A DNA stretch of 64,000 bases from Bacillus coahuilensis m4-4. Lineage in GTDB: Bacteria; Bacillota; Bacilli; Bacillales; Bacillaceae_K. The translations under genes and the position numbers were made by a program. The DNA is taken from assembly GCF_000171615.1 (NCBI RefSeq), contig NZ_ABFU01000042.1:44136-108135 (forward strand), in the 5' to 3' direction. This document shows, one piece after another, positions 39,010-49,052 of this stretch. A model generated the notes under the pieces. The model worked only from the letters and a program-made list of their open reading frames with translations. It ran no database searches and was not told the DNA's origin. Numbering within the stretch: position 1 is the first letter of the stretch; each line of letters opens with the position of its first letter.

Positions 39010-40703
39010 GTGTTGCAAGAGCTATCAATTCGTAATTTTGCTATTATAGAATCCTTAAATTTATCAATAGAAGAAGGCTTAACGGTATTATCTGGTGAAA
39101 CAGGTGCGGGTAAATCCATCATTATTGATGCTATCCATTTATTAGTTGGTGGAAGAGGGTCTGCTGAATTTGTCCGTCATGGAGAGAAGAAGGCTGAAAT
39201 TGAAGGTTTATTTTATTTAGATCGTCAAGATCATCCTTGCTATCAAAAAGCGGAAGTTGTAGGTGTAGAGATAGAAGACGACATGCTCATTCTTCGCAGA
39301 GAAATCTCTGCATCAGGTAAAAGTGTTTGCAGGATAAATGGAAAACTGGTGACTATTTCTACTTTACGTGAGATAGGATCAACGCTTGTGGATATCCACG
39401 GACAACATGAGCATCAAGAATTGATGGATGAACGTTTCCATTTATTACTGCTAGATCAATTCGGTGGTAATGAAATTATTAGTGCACTCTCTAATTATCA
39501 AGAAATTTATACAGTGTATGATCAAACAAAAAATCACTTAGATAAATTAAATGATAATGAACAGAAAACAGCTCATCGCTTAGATCTTATTCAATTTCAA
39601 TTATCAGAAATTGAAAAGGCGGAGTTACGACTCCATGAAGATGAAGAATTGATGGAGGAAAAACGAAAGCTCAATAATTTTGAAAAGCTTTATGAAGCGT
39701 TAAATTCTGCTTATGAAAGCATTCAAGGTGAGCAGAAGGCGCTTGATTGGACTGGCCTAGCAATGAGCCATATGGAATCAGTTTCTGATATTGATGAAGA
39801 ATTGAATACAGTATTAGACAGCGTATCTTCAAGCTATTATGCATTAGAGGATGCATCTAGGACGATACGTTATCAGCTTGATGGTCTCGAGTACAATCCA
39901 GAAAGATTACACGAGATTGAAGATAGATTAAATGAAATCAATTCTTTAAAGAGAAAGTACGGTACTTCCATTGAAGAAATTCTTGAATATAGTGCTCGAA
40001 TAGAAGAAGAGATTGATCAAATTACAAATCGAGACACCCACATTCTAGAGTTACAAAACAAGTTAGCTTCATTTGAGAAAGATTTAGAAATCGAAGCAAA
40101 CAATCTAACAGATGTACGAAAGAAAGTTGCTACAGAATTAACAAACAGCATTCATGACCAACTTCAAGAGCTATATATGGCGAAACCGTTTTCAAGTAAG
40201 GTTTGATCAGATTCAACGTTCGTTCGGTAAGAACGGTCAGGATGTGATCGAATTTTATATTTCAACCAATCCCGGTGAACCATTGAAACCATTGTCTAAA
40301 GTGGCCTCAGGTGGAGAGCTATCCCGAATTATGCTAGCACTTAAAACCATTTTTTCTAAGCATCAAGGAATTACCTCCATTATATTTGATGAGGTTGATA
40401 CTGGTGTAAGTGGAAGGGTTGCGCAGGCGATAGCTGAAAAGATTTATACAGTGGCTACCAATTCTCAAGTGTTATGTATATCTCATTTACCTCAAGTTGC
40501 AGCAATGGCTGATACTCACCTTTATATTAGCAAAATAAACGGAAAATGAAAGAACCAGTACTAAGGTAAATGTATTAACAAAAGATGAAAAAATTACAGA
40601 AATTGGTCGTATGATTTCTGGAGTAGAAATTACTGAGCTAACAAAAGATCATGCAAAAGAATTATTAGAGATTGCAAACAAAATGAAAAAAGCCTATACA
40701 TGA
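39010..40703 (+). CDS. recN: DNA repair protein RecN, two frameshifts
   Basis: SMC-like ATPase acting at double-strand breaks, about 564 residues. Walker A in VLSGETGAGKSIIIDAIHLL, coiled-coil middle, signature KVASGGELSRIMLALK and Walker B TSIIFDEVDTGVSG, then CISHLPQVAAMAD. One extra T in the run at 40189-40192 (repair gives YMAKPFQVRFDQIQ) and one missing A in the run at 40543-40546 (repair gives NGKNERTSTKVNVL). GTG start after GAGGTGA. A terminator follows. Confidence 0.95.
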
Positions 40704-40734
40704 AAAGCTATCCAAGAGTGGATAGCTTTTTTTG
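40703..40734 (+). terminator. recN terminator
   Basis: AAAAGCTATCCA, loop AGAG, TGGATAGCTTTT, then TTTG. Confidence 0.92.
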
Positions 40735-40830
40735 TTTTAAGTTTGCTTATATTTGTCTTCTATGAAGGCTAAATTATAACTGTAGCCATTTATCAGTGTG
40801 TGGATTAGAAGCGAGGAGAGTGAAAATAAG

Positions 40831-42105
40831 TTGAAAATAGATATGGTAAGAAAACTGATTGGTCTGATTCTCCTTGTTTCGTTAGGTTTCGTGGGATTAA
40901 ATACAAGCTTTCTGGAGTATGTTAACATTCCAAAAAGTATAAAAATTATGGAAGGCTCTACGATTACAAGTATTCCTTCTCATTTTAAAGCGGTACCTGC
41001 CTCTACTTCACAGTCACTGAATGTTCAAACAAACGGAAACATTGAAGCAACGAGAACGGGTAGCGAAGAAATGGTATTAGAGTTAGCTGGGATTCCAGTG
41101 AAAAAAGTTGAAGTTGAGGTTATTGATGATTTTAAGGTCATTCCCGGTGGTCAATCTATTGGGGTTAAATTAAATTCTGTGGGTGTTCTTGTTGTAGGAC
41201 ATCACTTAATTCAAAAGGGAAATGCAAAGGTATCTCCAGGTGAGGAAGCAGGAGTTCAAGTTGGAGATTTAATTACGAATATTAACGGTGAGAAAATAGA
41301 TCACCTTTCAGATATCGCAGAAGTAGTGAATTCATCGGATAAAGCGCTAGAAGTGGAATTAAAAAGAGAAGATCAAACCATTGAAACCACGTTAAATCCG
41401 ATTAAAGATCCAGATGACGGTCAACGAAAAATTGGATTATATATACGTGATACAGCAGCTGGTATTGGAACGATGACGTTTTATGACCCCATTTCAAAGA
41501 AATATGGTGCATTAGGTCATGTTATATCTGATATGGACACAAAGAAACCGATTGTGGTTCAAGATGGACAGATTGTTCATTCTACTGTTACGAGTATTGA
41601 AAAAGGAGCAAGTGGTGAGCCTGGTGAAAAACTTGCAAGGTTTTCTGCCGACAGAGAAGTCATTGGGGATATTAACAGAAATAGCCCTTTTGGTATCTAC
41701 GGAAAGTTAAATCGTGACATTAACAATAAAGTCATGAATAAACCAATGCCGATTGCTCTATCTCATGAAGTAAAAGAAGGTCCTGCAGAGATTTTGACTG
41801 TCGTTGAAAATGATAAAGTCGAGAAATATGATATAGAGATTATGAGCTCCATCCCGCAGAAATTTCCAGCAGTCAAAGGGATGATTATCAAAATTACAGA
41901 CCCTGATCTGTTAGAAGCGACCGGTGGAATCGTTCAAGGAATGAGTGGAAGTCCAATCATTCAAGACGGTAAGGTTGTAGGTGCCGTAACTCATGTTTTT
42001 GTCAATGATCCAACGAGTGGATATGGAGTTCATATAGAATGGATGTTGAGTGAAGCCGGCATTAACATATATAAGAATAACCCTGATCAACAAAAAGCAA
42101 GTTAA
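40831..42105 (+). CDS. spoIVB: SpoIVB signalling protease
   Basis: Forespore serine peptidase that cleaves SpoIVFA and triggers pro-sigma-K processing. N-terminal membrane anchor ([15 protein letters not shown]), PDZ domain ([21 protein letters not shown]) and protease domain with catalytic His in [12 protein letters not shown] and Ser in [11 protein letters not shown]. Intact, about 424 residues. I use TTG 40831 with AGGAGAG upstream; ATG 40843 is also possible. It stands between recN and spo0A as in B. subtilis; sigma-G control is expected but no clear promoter was found. Confidence 0.95.
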   Translation: MKIDMVRKLIGLILLVSLGFVGLNTSFLEYVNIPKSIKIMEGSTITSIPSHFKAVPASTSQSLNVQTNGNIEATRTGSEEMVLELAGIPVKKVEVEVIDDFKVIPGGQSIGVKLNSVGVLVVGHHLIQKGNAKVSPGEEAGVQVGDLITNINGEKIDHLSDIAEVVNSSDKALEVELKREDQTIETTLNPIKDPDDGQRKIGLYIRDTAAGIGTMTFYDPISKKYGALGHVISDMDTKKPIVVQDGQIVHSTVTSIEKGASGEPGEKLARFSADREVIGDINRNSPFGIYGKLNRDINNKVMNKPMPIALSHEVKEGPAEILTVVENDKVEKYDIEIMSSIPQKFPAVKGMIIKITDPDLLEATGGIVQGMSGSPIIQDGKVVGAVTHVFVNDPTSGYGVHIEWMLSEAGINIYKNNPDQQKAS

Positions 42106-42117
42106 CCTTTCAATCGT

Positions 42118-42143
42118 CTCGCTATGAGACGTATTTTTTTGTT
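42118..42143 (+). terminator. spoIVB terminator
   Basis: CGTCTC, loop GCTAT, GAGACG, then TATTTTTTT. Confidence 0.85.
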
Positions 42144-42198
42144 TGCTAAGGAAAGTGCAGTCCCTCTCAAATATGCTATACTATGGCTATAAAGATTT

Positions 42199-42207
42199 TT
42201 CGACAAA
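42199..42207 (-). promoter_or_regulatory. Spo0A box (0A box 1)
   Basis: TTCGACAAA, the reverse complement of the 0A-box core TTTGTCGAA, with no mismatch. A weaker copy, TTAGTCGAA, is at 42229-42237. Confidence 0.65.
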
Positions 42208-42302
42208 TGCATTTTTTTATTCTCGATATTAGTCGAAAATCTAAGAAAAACAAAAAGCAAATGAAAGAAAAACTAAAATAATTAGGATTTTTTTTAAAAA
42301 TT

Positions 42303-42329
42303 AAAGGATTTCATACAGCTTTGTCGAAA
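42303..42329 (+). promoter_or_regulatory. Sigma-H-type promoter of spo0A overlapping an exact 0A box
   Basis: AAAGGATTT (-35), 11-base spacer, GTCGAAA (-10) resembles the sigma-H pattern RnAGGAwWW-N11/12-RnnGAAT with one mismatch. TTTGTCGAA at 42320-42328 is an exact 0A box lying on the -10, so Spo0A would act directly on its own promoter, as in B. subtilis. Confidence 0.7.
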
Positions 42330-42382
42330 ATAATTTATAGTATAGAAATAGACAAGAAAATGAAATGTAGGAGGAACTTTTT

Positions 42383-43174
42383 GTGAATAAAGTAAAAGTC
42401 GCTATTGTGGATGATAATCGGGAACTTGTTTCGTTACTTGAAGAATACATTGACAGCCAAGAGGATTTGGAAACGGTTGGAGTTTCTCATAATGGTCAAG
42501 ATTGCCTAGAGATGTTAGCAGATATCGAGCCAGATGTATTATTACTTGACATCATTATGCCTCATTTAGACGGCTTAGCGGTACTTGAAAGGCTACGTGA
42601 GCAGGATCGCAGCAAAATTCCTAACGTTATTATGCTAACTGCTTTTGGTCAAGAGGATGTTACGAAAAAGGCAGTGGAACTAGGAGCATCGTATTTTATC
42701 TTAAAGCCATTCGATATGGAAAATCTGGTTAGCCATATCCGCCAAGTCAGTGGAAAATCTAATCCATTAATAAAGAAACAAATGTCATCTTCCTCAAGAT
42801 CTAATGGAGAACCTAAAACTAGAAACTTGGATGCTAACATTACAAGTATTATTCACGAAATTGGAGTTCCAGCTCATATTAAAGGTTATTTGTATTTAAG
42901 AGAAGCAATCTCAATGGTATACAACGATATTGAATTGCTTGGCTCCATTACAAAGGTTTTATATCCAGATATCGCCAAAAAGTATAACACAACGGCTTCT
43001 CGAGTTGAGCGTGCCATTCGTCATGCAATAGAAGTAGCTTGGAGTCGTGGTAATATTGATAGCATTTCAAGCCTATTCGGTTATACAGTGAGTATGACAA
43101 AAGCAAAACCTACAAATTCAGAATTTATTGCAATGGTGGCAGATAAATTAAGACTTGAACACAGAGCGTCTTGA
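42383..43174 (+). CDS. spo0A: Sporulation master response regulator Spo0A
   Basis: Phosphorelay end-point and transcription factor. Receiver domain with acidic pocket VDDN and phosphoacceptor Asp56 in [12 protein letters not shown], Thr in LTAFG and Lys in ILKPFDM. A linker is followed by the Spo0A C-terminal DNA-binding domain ([37 protein letters not shown]). Intact, 263 residues. GTG start after TAGGAGGA. Confidence 0.98.
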   Translation: MNKVKVAIVDDNRELVSLLEEYIDSQEDLETVGVSHNGQDCLEMLADIEPDVLLLDIIMPHLDGLAVLERLREQDRSKIPNVIMLTAFGQEDVTKKAVELGASYFILKPFDMENLVSHIRQVSGKSNPLIKKQMSSSSRSNGEPKTRNLDANITSIIHEIGVPAHIKGYLYLREAISMVYNDIELLGSITKVLYPDIAKKYNTTASRVERAIRHAIEVAWSRGNIDSISSLFGYTVSMTKAKPTNSEFIAMVADKLRLEHRAS

Positions 43175-43223
43175 AAGAGTAAGGAATAAAGGTACTTATT
43201 TATTCATTTATATCATGTTAATG

Positions 43224-43252
43224 AGCCTAAACGTGTTAGGTTTCTTTTTTTT
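43224..43252 (+). terminator. spo0A terminator
   Basis: AGCCTAA, loop ACGTG, TTAGGTT, then TCTTTTTTTT. Confidence 0.85.
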
Positions 43253-43347
43253 GTTTAAATAAATTATTTTAAATTTTTCATTATGGATTTAGGGATATAT
43301 GCCGATAAACTAAATAAAGAAAAGTGTAGAAGTTTGGGGGTGAGACA

Positions 43348-44910
43348 ATGGAAATATTCAGGAATGAAACATTTTCATTATTCACAGAGCAGGAGGATGT
43401 TTGGATTGCTATGGAGGGGGTAGACTACTCCATTCATTCATTTAATGAAATTCTTAAACAGTACCCACGTATACAAATAACTGCTGTCGTTGCTCTTCGA
43501 AAGGCGTTACAGACAGGCGAGGGAAAGCACCAAATAGGATTTTTAAAGCCTATCGTAGAATGTCAACTATCTAAAGATGAAATGAAAGCGTCCATTAGAA
43601 TTAATTGCTCCTCTAATGAGCTAGCACAGCAATATCAAGAGTATAAAGAGGAAGTTCTCAAACAATTGAAGGAGAAAAAAATAACATATGGGATACTTGA
43701 ACAAAAAATTGAAAGCGATTTAGAAGCTAATAAATGGGTGATCATTGCTGAAGGGAAAGAAGCGGTCAACGGTAATCAAGCTACCGTAAAATATATCGAA
43801 GGTCCTGAGAAAAAACCAACCATAAATGAAAATGGAACAGCTGATTATTATGATATGAATTTTGTTGTGCAAGTTCAACAAGGTGACTGGGTAGGTGAAA
43901 AAACACCTCCATCTATCGGTCAAGACGGACTGACAGTTACAGGTAGAAAAGTGGTAGCAAAGCCTGGAAAGAATGCTCCTTTAAATTTTGATAGACGGGT
44001 TATCAAAGCTGTAGAAAATGGTGAAAAACGGTTCTTCATGCCAAAAAAGAAAGGAATCATTGAATTCATTGCGGGTAAATTAACAGTGGCAAATCATCTT
44101 GTAGTACATGGAGATCTTGGTATTGAAACAGGTAATATTGAGTTTGACGGGCATGTGACAGTGAAGGGGACTGTTCAACCAGGATACAGTGTAAATGCAT
44201 CGAGAGATATTGCAATAGTTGGGAATATGGGCATTCATCACTGTGAAAAAATTGTGTCTACTGAAGGAGATATCTTTATTAAAGGAGGTATTTTTGGATC
44301 AGAGCATACAATGGTGAAGGCAGGGAAAAATCTTTACCTCAAGCACGGGAACGATTGCATTTTAGAAGCCGATGAAACAATAAGTGTAGGGTATTACATA
44401 AAAGGCTGTCATGTGAAATGTAGGAATATTCACGTTACTTCTCCAAAAGGGAGTATAATTGGTGGGATCGTCCATGTAGAAGGTATGCTATCAGTTTCTA
44501 CTCTCGGAAATCGAATGGAAAAGCTAACCACCATTGAATTAAGCGGCTTTGATCCACTTCAGCTTGAGATGGAGTACATGACGCTCTTAAACAATTACAA
44601 GAGATTATTGCAGTCCTCGGAACAGAAAAAAGTGACTATTGAGAAAATGATAGAGGAATCCGTCATAAAAGATGATCTCCAAACGAAGTTAGATAAAGAG
44701 CTAAGAGAACTAAATAAGCTTGAAGAGAAGCGAAGTCGATTTGAAACATGGCTTAAATTAAATAATGAGGGACAAGTTCATGTTACGTTACACGCTTTTC
44801 CAAACACCATCATCAAGTCAAATGACCGTATCATTAGACCTGGTGATCACGGTATGGGACTGTATTCTTTAAGTAAGAGGAGACTTCACTATTCAGTAGA
44901 AGGAGATTAA
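43348..44910 (+). CDS. FapA family protein (DUF342)
   Basis: A 520-residue polymerising beta-helix type protein. The DUF342 core is visible: VQQGDWVGEKTPPSIGQDGLTVTGRKV, then repeated short beta units such as LVVHGDLGIETGNIEFDGHVTVKG and IKGGIFGSEHTMVKAGKNLYLK, followed by a coiled coil (about residues 405-470). Such proteins often accompany motility or surface functions; the exact role is unknown. GCCGATAA at about 43300 resembles a sigma-D -10 but the -35 (TATG) is poor. GGGGGTGAG precedes the ATG. yqiK starts three bases after it. Confidence 0.85.
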   Translation: MEIFRNETFSLFTEQEDVWIAMEGVDYSIHSFNEILKQYPRIQITAVVALRKALQTGEGKHQIGFLKPIVECQLSKDEMKASIRINCSSNELAQQYQEYKEEVLKQLKEKKITYGILEQKIESDLEANKWVIIAEGKEAVNGNQATVKYIEGPEKKPTINENGTADYYDMNFVVQVQQGDWVGEKTPPSIGQDGLTVTGRKVVAKPGKNAPLNFDRRVIKAVENGEKRFFMPKKKGIIEFIAGKLTVANHLVVHGDLGIETGNIEFDGHVTVKGTVQPGYSVNASRDIAIVGNMGIHHCEKIVSTEGDIFIKGGIFGSEHTMVKAGKNLYLKHGNDCILEADETISVGYYIKGCHVKCRNIHVTSPKGSIIGGIVHVEGMLSVSTLGNRMEKLTTIELSGFDPLQLEMEYMTLLNNYKRLLQSSEQKKVTIEKMIEESVIKDDLQTKLDKELRELNKLEEKRSRFETWLKLNNEGQVHVTLHAFPNTIIKSNDRIIRPGDHGMGLYSLSKRRLHYSVEGD

Positions 44911-44912
44911 CC

Positions 44913-45626
44913 ATGAAAATTTTTGCTCATAGAGGGTACTCAAGGAATTATCCCGAGAATACAATGGTAGCGTTCAAAGCAGCTGAACAAGTGGGTGCAG
45001 ATGGCATAGAGCTAGATGTTCATCTTACAAAAGATCATCAAATCGTAGTGATTCATGACGAAACAATTAATCGTACATCGAACGGAAGCGGGAAAATTAA
45101 AGACATGACCGTAAAGGAATTAAAATCCTTTACATACGATTATCGCTTTACTGGGTTTAATACAACAATCTCCACCTTAGATGAGGTTTTTGAATGGTTG
45201 AAAGAAAATCAATTAATGTGTAACGTAGAATTGAAAAACAATCTATATGAATACAAGGGATTGGAAAAAAAGGTTGTTGAACTAATAAAAGATTATTCTT
45301 TTGATCGTCGTATTGTGTTATCTTCTTTTAACCACCATTCTTTACTAAAATGTAAAGAATTAAATAACAGCATTGAATGTGCAGCCTTGTATAGTGACAA
45401 ATTAGTGCACCCTGAAAGATATATAGAAAGCATAAAGGTGGAAGGGATACACCCTCCTGTCCACTATGTTACCGATGAATTGTTGGTGGATTGTAAAAAA
45501 ATGAACGTTCCTATAAGACCATATACTGTGAATAATATGGAAACGATTGAAAGATTAGCCCAATTAGGATGTACAGCTGTATTTACTGATGTTCCTGAAG
45601 AGGCTAGAAAAAAGATGAAAAATTAG
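44913..45626 (+). CDS. yqiK: Glycerophosphodiester phosphodiesterase
   Basis: Hydrolyses glycerophosphodiesters to glycerol 3-phosphate and an alcohol. TIM barrel with IFAHRGYSRNYPENTMVAF (catalytic His, metal Glu), DGIELDVHLTKDHQIVVIHDE (second His) and NVELKNN. No signal peptide, so cytoplasmic. Intact, 237 residues. Tightly linked to the DUF342 gene upstream. Confidence 0.95.
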   Translation: MKIFAHRGYSRNYPENTMVAFKAAEQVGADGIELDVHLTKDHQIVVIHDETINRTSNGSGKIKDMTVKELKSFTYDYRFTGFNTTISTLDEVFEWLKENQLMCNVELKNNLYEYKGLEKKVVELIKDYSFDRRIVLSSFNHHSLLKCKELNNSIECAALYSDKLVHPERYIESIKVEGIHPPVHYVTDELLVDCKKMNVPIRPYTVNNMETIERLAQLGCTAVFTDVPEEARKKMKN

Positions 45627-45629
45627 TAT

Positions 45630-45664
45630 AACTCCCTTGAAGAACTGCTTCAAGGGAGTTTTTG
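45630..45664. terminator. Terminator between yqiK and yqzF
   Basis: AACTCCCTTGAAG, five-base loop, CTTCAAGGGAGTT, then TTTTG. Convergent genes on either side. Confidence 0.9.
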
Positions 45665-45690
45665 TTGTGCCGTTATTTAACAGGAAGTGA

Positions 45691-45924
45691 CTATTTCTGA
45701 AATCGCTTTTGCACTTTGTTTCGTTTTCTGTCTCTATAAAATATGAATCCGGCAACAAAAGCAAGGCCAAATAAAAAGAGTAGTAAACCAATTAAAAATT
45801 GTAACCATAAAAATGGAAAAGGTGTTTGCAGGATTCCGAATAACATATCTCTCATTAATTTAATTCCGACAACAGCAAGGATTGCAGGGACTAACATAAT
45901 GAATAGTGCAATAATTCTCGACAT
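45691..45924 (-). CDS. yqzF: DUF2627 membrane protein YqzF
   Basis: A 77-residue protein with two membrane segments (about residues 4-24 and 37-62) and a basic C-terminus. The SRIIALFIMLVPAILAVVGIK start and FPFLWLQFLIGLLLF are typical of DUF2627. It lies before bkdR as in B. subtilis. GAAGGAGAG precedes the ATG. Function unknown. Confidence 0.9.
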   Translation of the reverse strand: MSRIIALFIMLVPAILAVVGIKLMRDMLFGILQTPFPFLWLQFLIGLLLFLFGLAFVAGFIFYRDRKRNKVQKRFQK

Positions 45925-46052
45925 ACATACTCTCCTTCAAGTTTGTTCAATTTTACTATAATGCAAAGAAAATGTTTGTCAAGGAAAGGGCTTTCATATA
46001 CAATATAAGTAATGTATGAAGTGATTTGCACGGAAAATCACAAAGAGGTGGA

Positions 46053-48098
46053 ATGAAATTGCACAACGTACTCGTCATTGGAGGAGGGAAAGGTGGTACT
46101 GCCATTCTTTCTATGCTACTTGATTCTTCCTCCTTAAAAGTAGTAGCAGTCGTGGATAAAAACCCAGATGCTAAAGCGATTCAGTTAGCAAAGCAGTATC
46201 AAATTCCCTACAGCATGGATTGGCGGGATTACTTTAACGAAGATGTACAAATCGTTGTGGATGTTACTGGAGATCCTACTCTATTCCAACAACTTATTAA
46301 TGCTAGAACCACGGATATGGTGATAATACCAGGATCAGTAGCGTACCTTCTATCAAATTTAATTGAAGAAAAAGAAGAGCTTATTCTTCAGTTACAAGAA
46401 GGATCGTTCAAACAAGATTTAATCTTAAACTCAACTGAAGAAGGTATGATTGGTGTTGACGAAGAGCGCCACATTATCCTATTTAATCGACAAGCAGAAA
46501 AACTAACAGGTATGAGGAAAGAACAGGCTTTAGGTAGAGATATAGATGAGGTTTTCCCAGTATTTCAATTATCAGACACCATTATGACTAAACGTGTAGA
46601 ATCTAATCAAGAATTGGTATTGCCAAATCAGTTAAAGGTCATGTGCACTAAAATTCCTATCATTGATCACAATAATCAATCGATGGGCGCACTTACGGTC
46701 TTTAAAGATCACACAGAAGTATTGACACTGGCTGAAGAGGTGACCAACCTAAAAGAAATTCAAACTATGCTCCAAGCGATTATACATTCTAGCGATGATG
46801 CTATATCGGTTGTTGATGAAAAAGGTAGAGGACTCTTAATTAATCCTGCTTATACGAGATTAACCGGGTTAGAGGAAGCTCAAGTGATAGGAAAGCCTGC
46901 AACGGTAGACATTAGTGAAGGTGAAAGTATTCATCTTAAGGTTCTTGAAACTAGACGTTCCATACGCGGAAAGCGATTGAGAGTAGGGCCACAAGAAAAA
47001 GAAGTGCTTGTAAATGTTGCTCCAATCATTGTTGACGGGGTGTTAAAAGGTAGTGTTGGTGTCATACATGATCGACAAGAACTTGAAGAATTAACGAATG
47101 ATTTAAAAAGAGCCAGAAGAATTATCCGAACCCTTGAAGCGAAATATACATTTGAAGATGTTATTGGAAGTAGTGACGATATTAAGCTAGCCATTGCTCA
47201 AGGGAAAATTGGAGCTAGTATGAATCATTCCATTCTACTAAGAGGTGAAGCTGGTACTGGAAAGGAATTGTTTGCACACGCCATACATCACACTAGTCCT
47301 AGAAAGCACCATAAGCTTTCGACGATGAACTTAGCCAACTACAATGTGGAAGACATTGAGTGGGAACTAATGGGTGAGTTAAGTGGTGCTAATTTATTTA
47401 AAAAAGAGTCCATTTTGTTAGAAACTAACGGCGGCACACTATTCATAGATGAAATTCATCTTTTACCATTAGACGTGCAAAATAAACTAGTCACCTTTAT
47501 TAAATCAAAATCCTTTACACCCTTTCAAGCTTCTACAAATTTTACGAGCGATGTAAGAATTTTTGCAGCTTCCTCTGCTAATATTGAAAAACTTATGGCA
47601 GAGGGTGCGTTTAATGAAGAATTATATTCGTTACTAGGAAAGCTAACCATTCACTTACCATCTTTGCGAGAACGAAAAGAAGATATACCTATGTTATCTG
47701 AGCACATTATAGAAAAGATTAATCAGCAATTTGGAAGAAATATTTTTGGTGTTTCTAGTGAGGCACTAAAAAAACTTCAATCCTATGACTGGCCTGGTAA
47801 TTTAAGAGAACTTGAAAATGTATTAAGTCACGCCATTATTTTTATGAATCATAGTGAAAAATATGTATCGGAAAACCACTTATTCCATGGTATGGAAAAC
47901 GTTCAAAATAAAGAACCACTAACTGATGAAGAGAAGGATTTGGCTACCTTACTAGAAGAATATGAAAAGCAAATCTTAACGAGTAAGCTTCAAGATAAAC
48001 AAGGTAATAAAACAGCTACAGCAAAAGCACTCAATATCTCATTACGAAATCTATATTATAAGATTGAAAAATATGGAATTGAAGGAGATATTGAATAG
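46053..48098 (+). CDS. bkdR: BkdR-like sigma-54 activator with degenerate GAFTGA
   Basis: Regulator of the bkd operon. Layout: N-terminal Rossmann-like domain (NVLVIGGGKGGTAILSML) to about residue 105, two PAS domains (about 120-230 and 245-350), AAA+ domain (about 372-600) and a Fis-type helix-turn-helix (NKTATAKALNISLRNLYYKI). Walker A GEAGTGKELFAHAIH, Walker B GGTLFIDEIHLLP and Arg finger LRERKEDIP are kept. Where the sigma-54 contact loop GAFTGA should be, the sequence reads ELMGELSGANLFKKES, so the loop is not recognisable. ptb begins 27 bases downstream, leaving no room for a separate -24/-12 promoter. Start ATG 46053 after AGAGGTGG. Confidence 0.9.
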   Translation: MKLHNVLVIGGGKGGTAILSMLLDSSSLKVVAVVDKNPDAKAIQLAKQYQIPYSMDWRDYFNEDVQIVVDVTGDPTLFQQLINARTTDMVIIPGSVAYLLSNLIEEKEELILQLQEGSFKQDLILNSTEEGMIGVDEERHIILFNRQAEKLTGMRKEQALGRDIDEVFPVFQLSDTIMTKRVESNQELVLPNQLKVMCTKIPIIDHNNQSMGALTVFKDHTEVLTLAEEVTNLKEIQTMLQAIIHSSDDAISVVDEKGRGLLINPAYTRLTGLEEAQVIGKPATVDISEGESIHLKVLETRRSIRGKRLRVGPQEKEVLVNVAPIIVDGVLKGSVGVIHDRQELEELTNDLKRARRIIRTLEAKYTFEDVIGSSDDIKLAIAQGKIGASMNHSILLRGEAGTGKELFAHAIHHTSPRKHHKLSTMNLANYNVEDIEWELMGELSGANLFKKESILLETNGGTLFIDEIHLLPLDVQNKLVTFIKSKSFTPFQASTNFTSDVRIFAASSANIEKLMAEGAFNEELYSLLGKLTIHLPSLRERKEDIPMLSEHIIEKINQQFGRNIFGVSSEALKKLQSYDWPGNLRELENVLSHAIIFMNHSEKYVSENHLFHGMENVQNKEPLTDEEKDLATLLEEYEKQILTSKLQDKQGNKTATAKALNISLRNLYYKIEKYGIEGDIE

Positions 48099-48125
48099 GA
48101 TTCCAACTAATGAAAGGCTGATACG

Positions 48126-49027
48126 ATGAAATTATCTGCACTAATTACGATGGCAAAAGAAAAAGATACATCCACCATTGCTGTGGCAGAAGCTTCTGAT
48201 AAAGAAGTTTTAGAAGCTGTATCAATGGCACTCCAGCTTGAATTAGGGGAATTCATTCTTTTTGGGCACAAGGATGAGTTAGATACTGCTATTGAACAAT
48301 ATGCACCCGAGCTAAGAAAACATGAAAAAGTTCGAATTAAGCATGCCAGTTCTCCTAAGGCAGCTGCCGAACAAGCGGTTAAAGCCGTTCGAGAGAATGA
48401 AGCAAATGCGTTAATGAAAGGGAATGTACCTACAGCGACTATATTAAAGGCTGTGTTAAATAAAGAATTTGGATTAAGAACAGGTGCAGTTTTATCGCAT
48501 GTGGCCGTGTTTGAAATCCCAGGATATGATCGATTCACCATTGTTACAGATGCTGCTATGAATATTGCACCAACTCTTCAAGAGAAGGCACAAATTATTC
48601 AAAACTCTGTATCTGTTGCTAGGTCAATTGGAATCGAACTACCAAAGGTGGCGCCATTAAGTGCTGTTGAAGTGGTTAATCCTAATATGGAAGCAACAAT
48701 TGATGCGGCTAGCTTAACGGCTATGAATAGAAGGGACAAATACCTAACTGTATCGTTGATGGTCCACTCGCTTTAGATAACGCAGTTAATATGGAAGCTG
48801 CAAAGCATAAGGGAATATCAGGTGAAGTAGCTGGTCAAGCAGATATCTTGCTTGTTCCAACAATTGAAACTGGAAATATTCTATATAAATCACTTGTGTA
48901 CTTTGCAAATGCTAAAGTAGGTGCTGTTATTGCTGGAGCTAAAGCACCCATCGTGCTAACTTCTAGAGCAGACAGTGCAGAAAGTAAATTATATTCAATG
49001 GCACTAGCAATTTGTTCAGCAAAATAA
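48126..49027 (+). CDS. ptb: Phosphate butyryltransferase, one frameshift
   Basis: Converts branched-chain acyl-CoA (or butyryl-CoA) plus phosphate to acyl phosphate. About 300 residues of the PTA/PTB fold: [52 protein letters not shown]. One G is missing in the run at 48733-48735; adding it gives [20 protein letters not shown] and the rest of the protein. First gene after bkdR. Confidence 0.95.
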
Positions 49028-49052
49028 ACAACATTTTGGGGAGGAAACACTA

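Noticed and set aside
40740..40830. Sigma-G promoter for spoIVB
   Set aside because: TATGA and CATTTAT elements are present but spacing and consensus fit are poor.
46020..46070. TGGAATGAAATTGCA near the bkdR start as a sigma-54 promoter
   Set aside because: GG-to-GC spacing is nine, not ten, and it overlaps the ribosome binding site and start codon.
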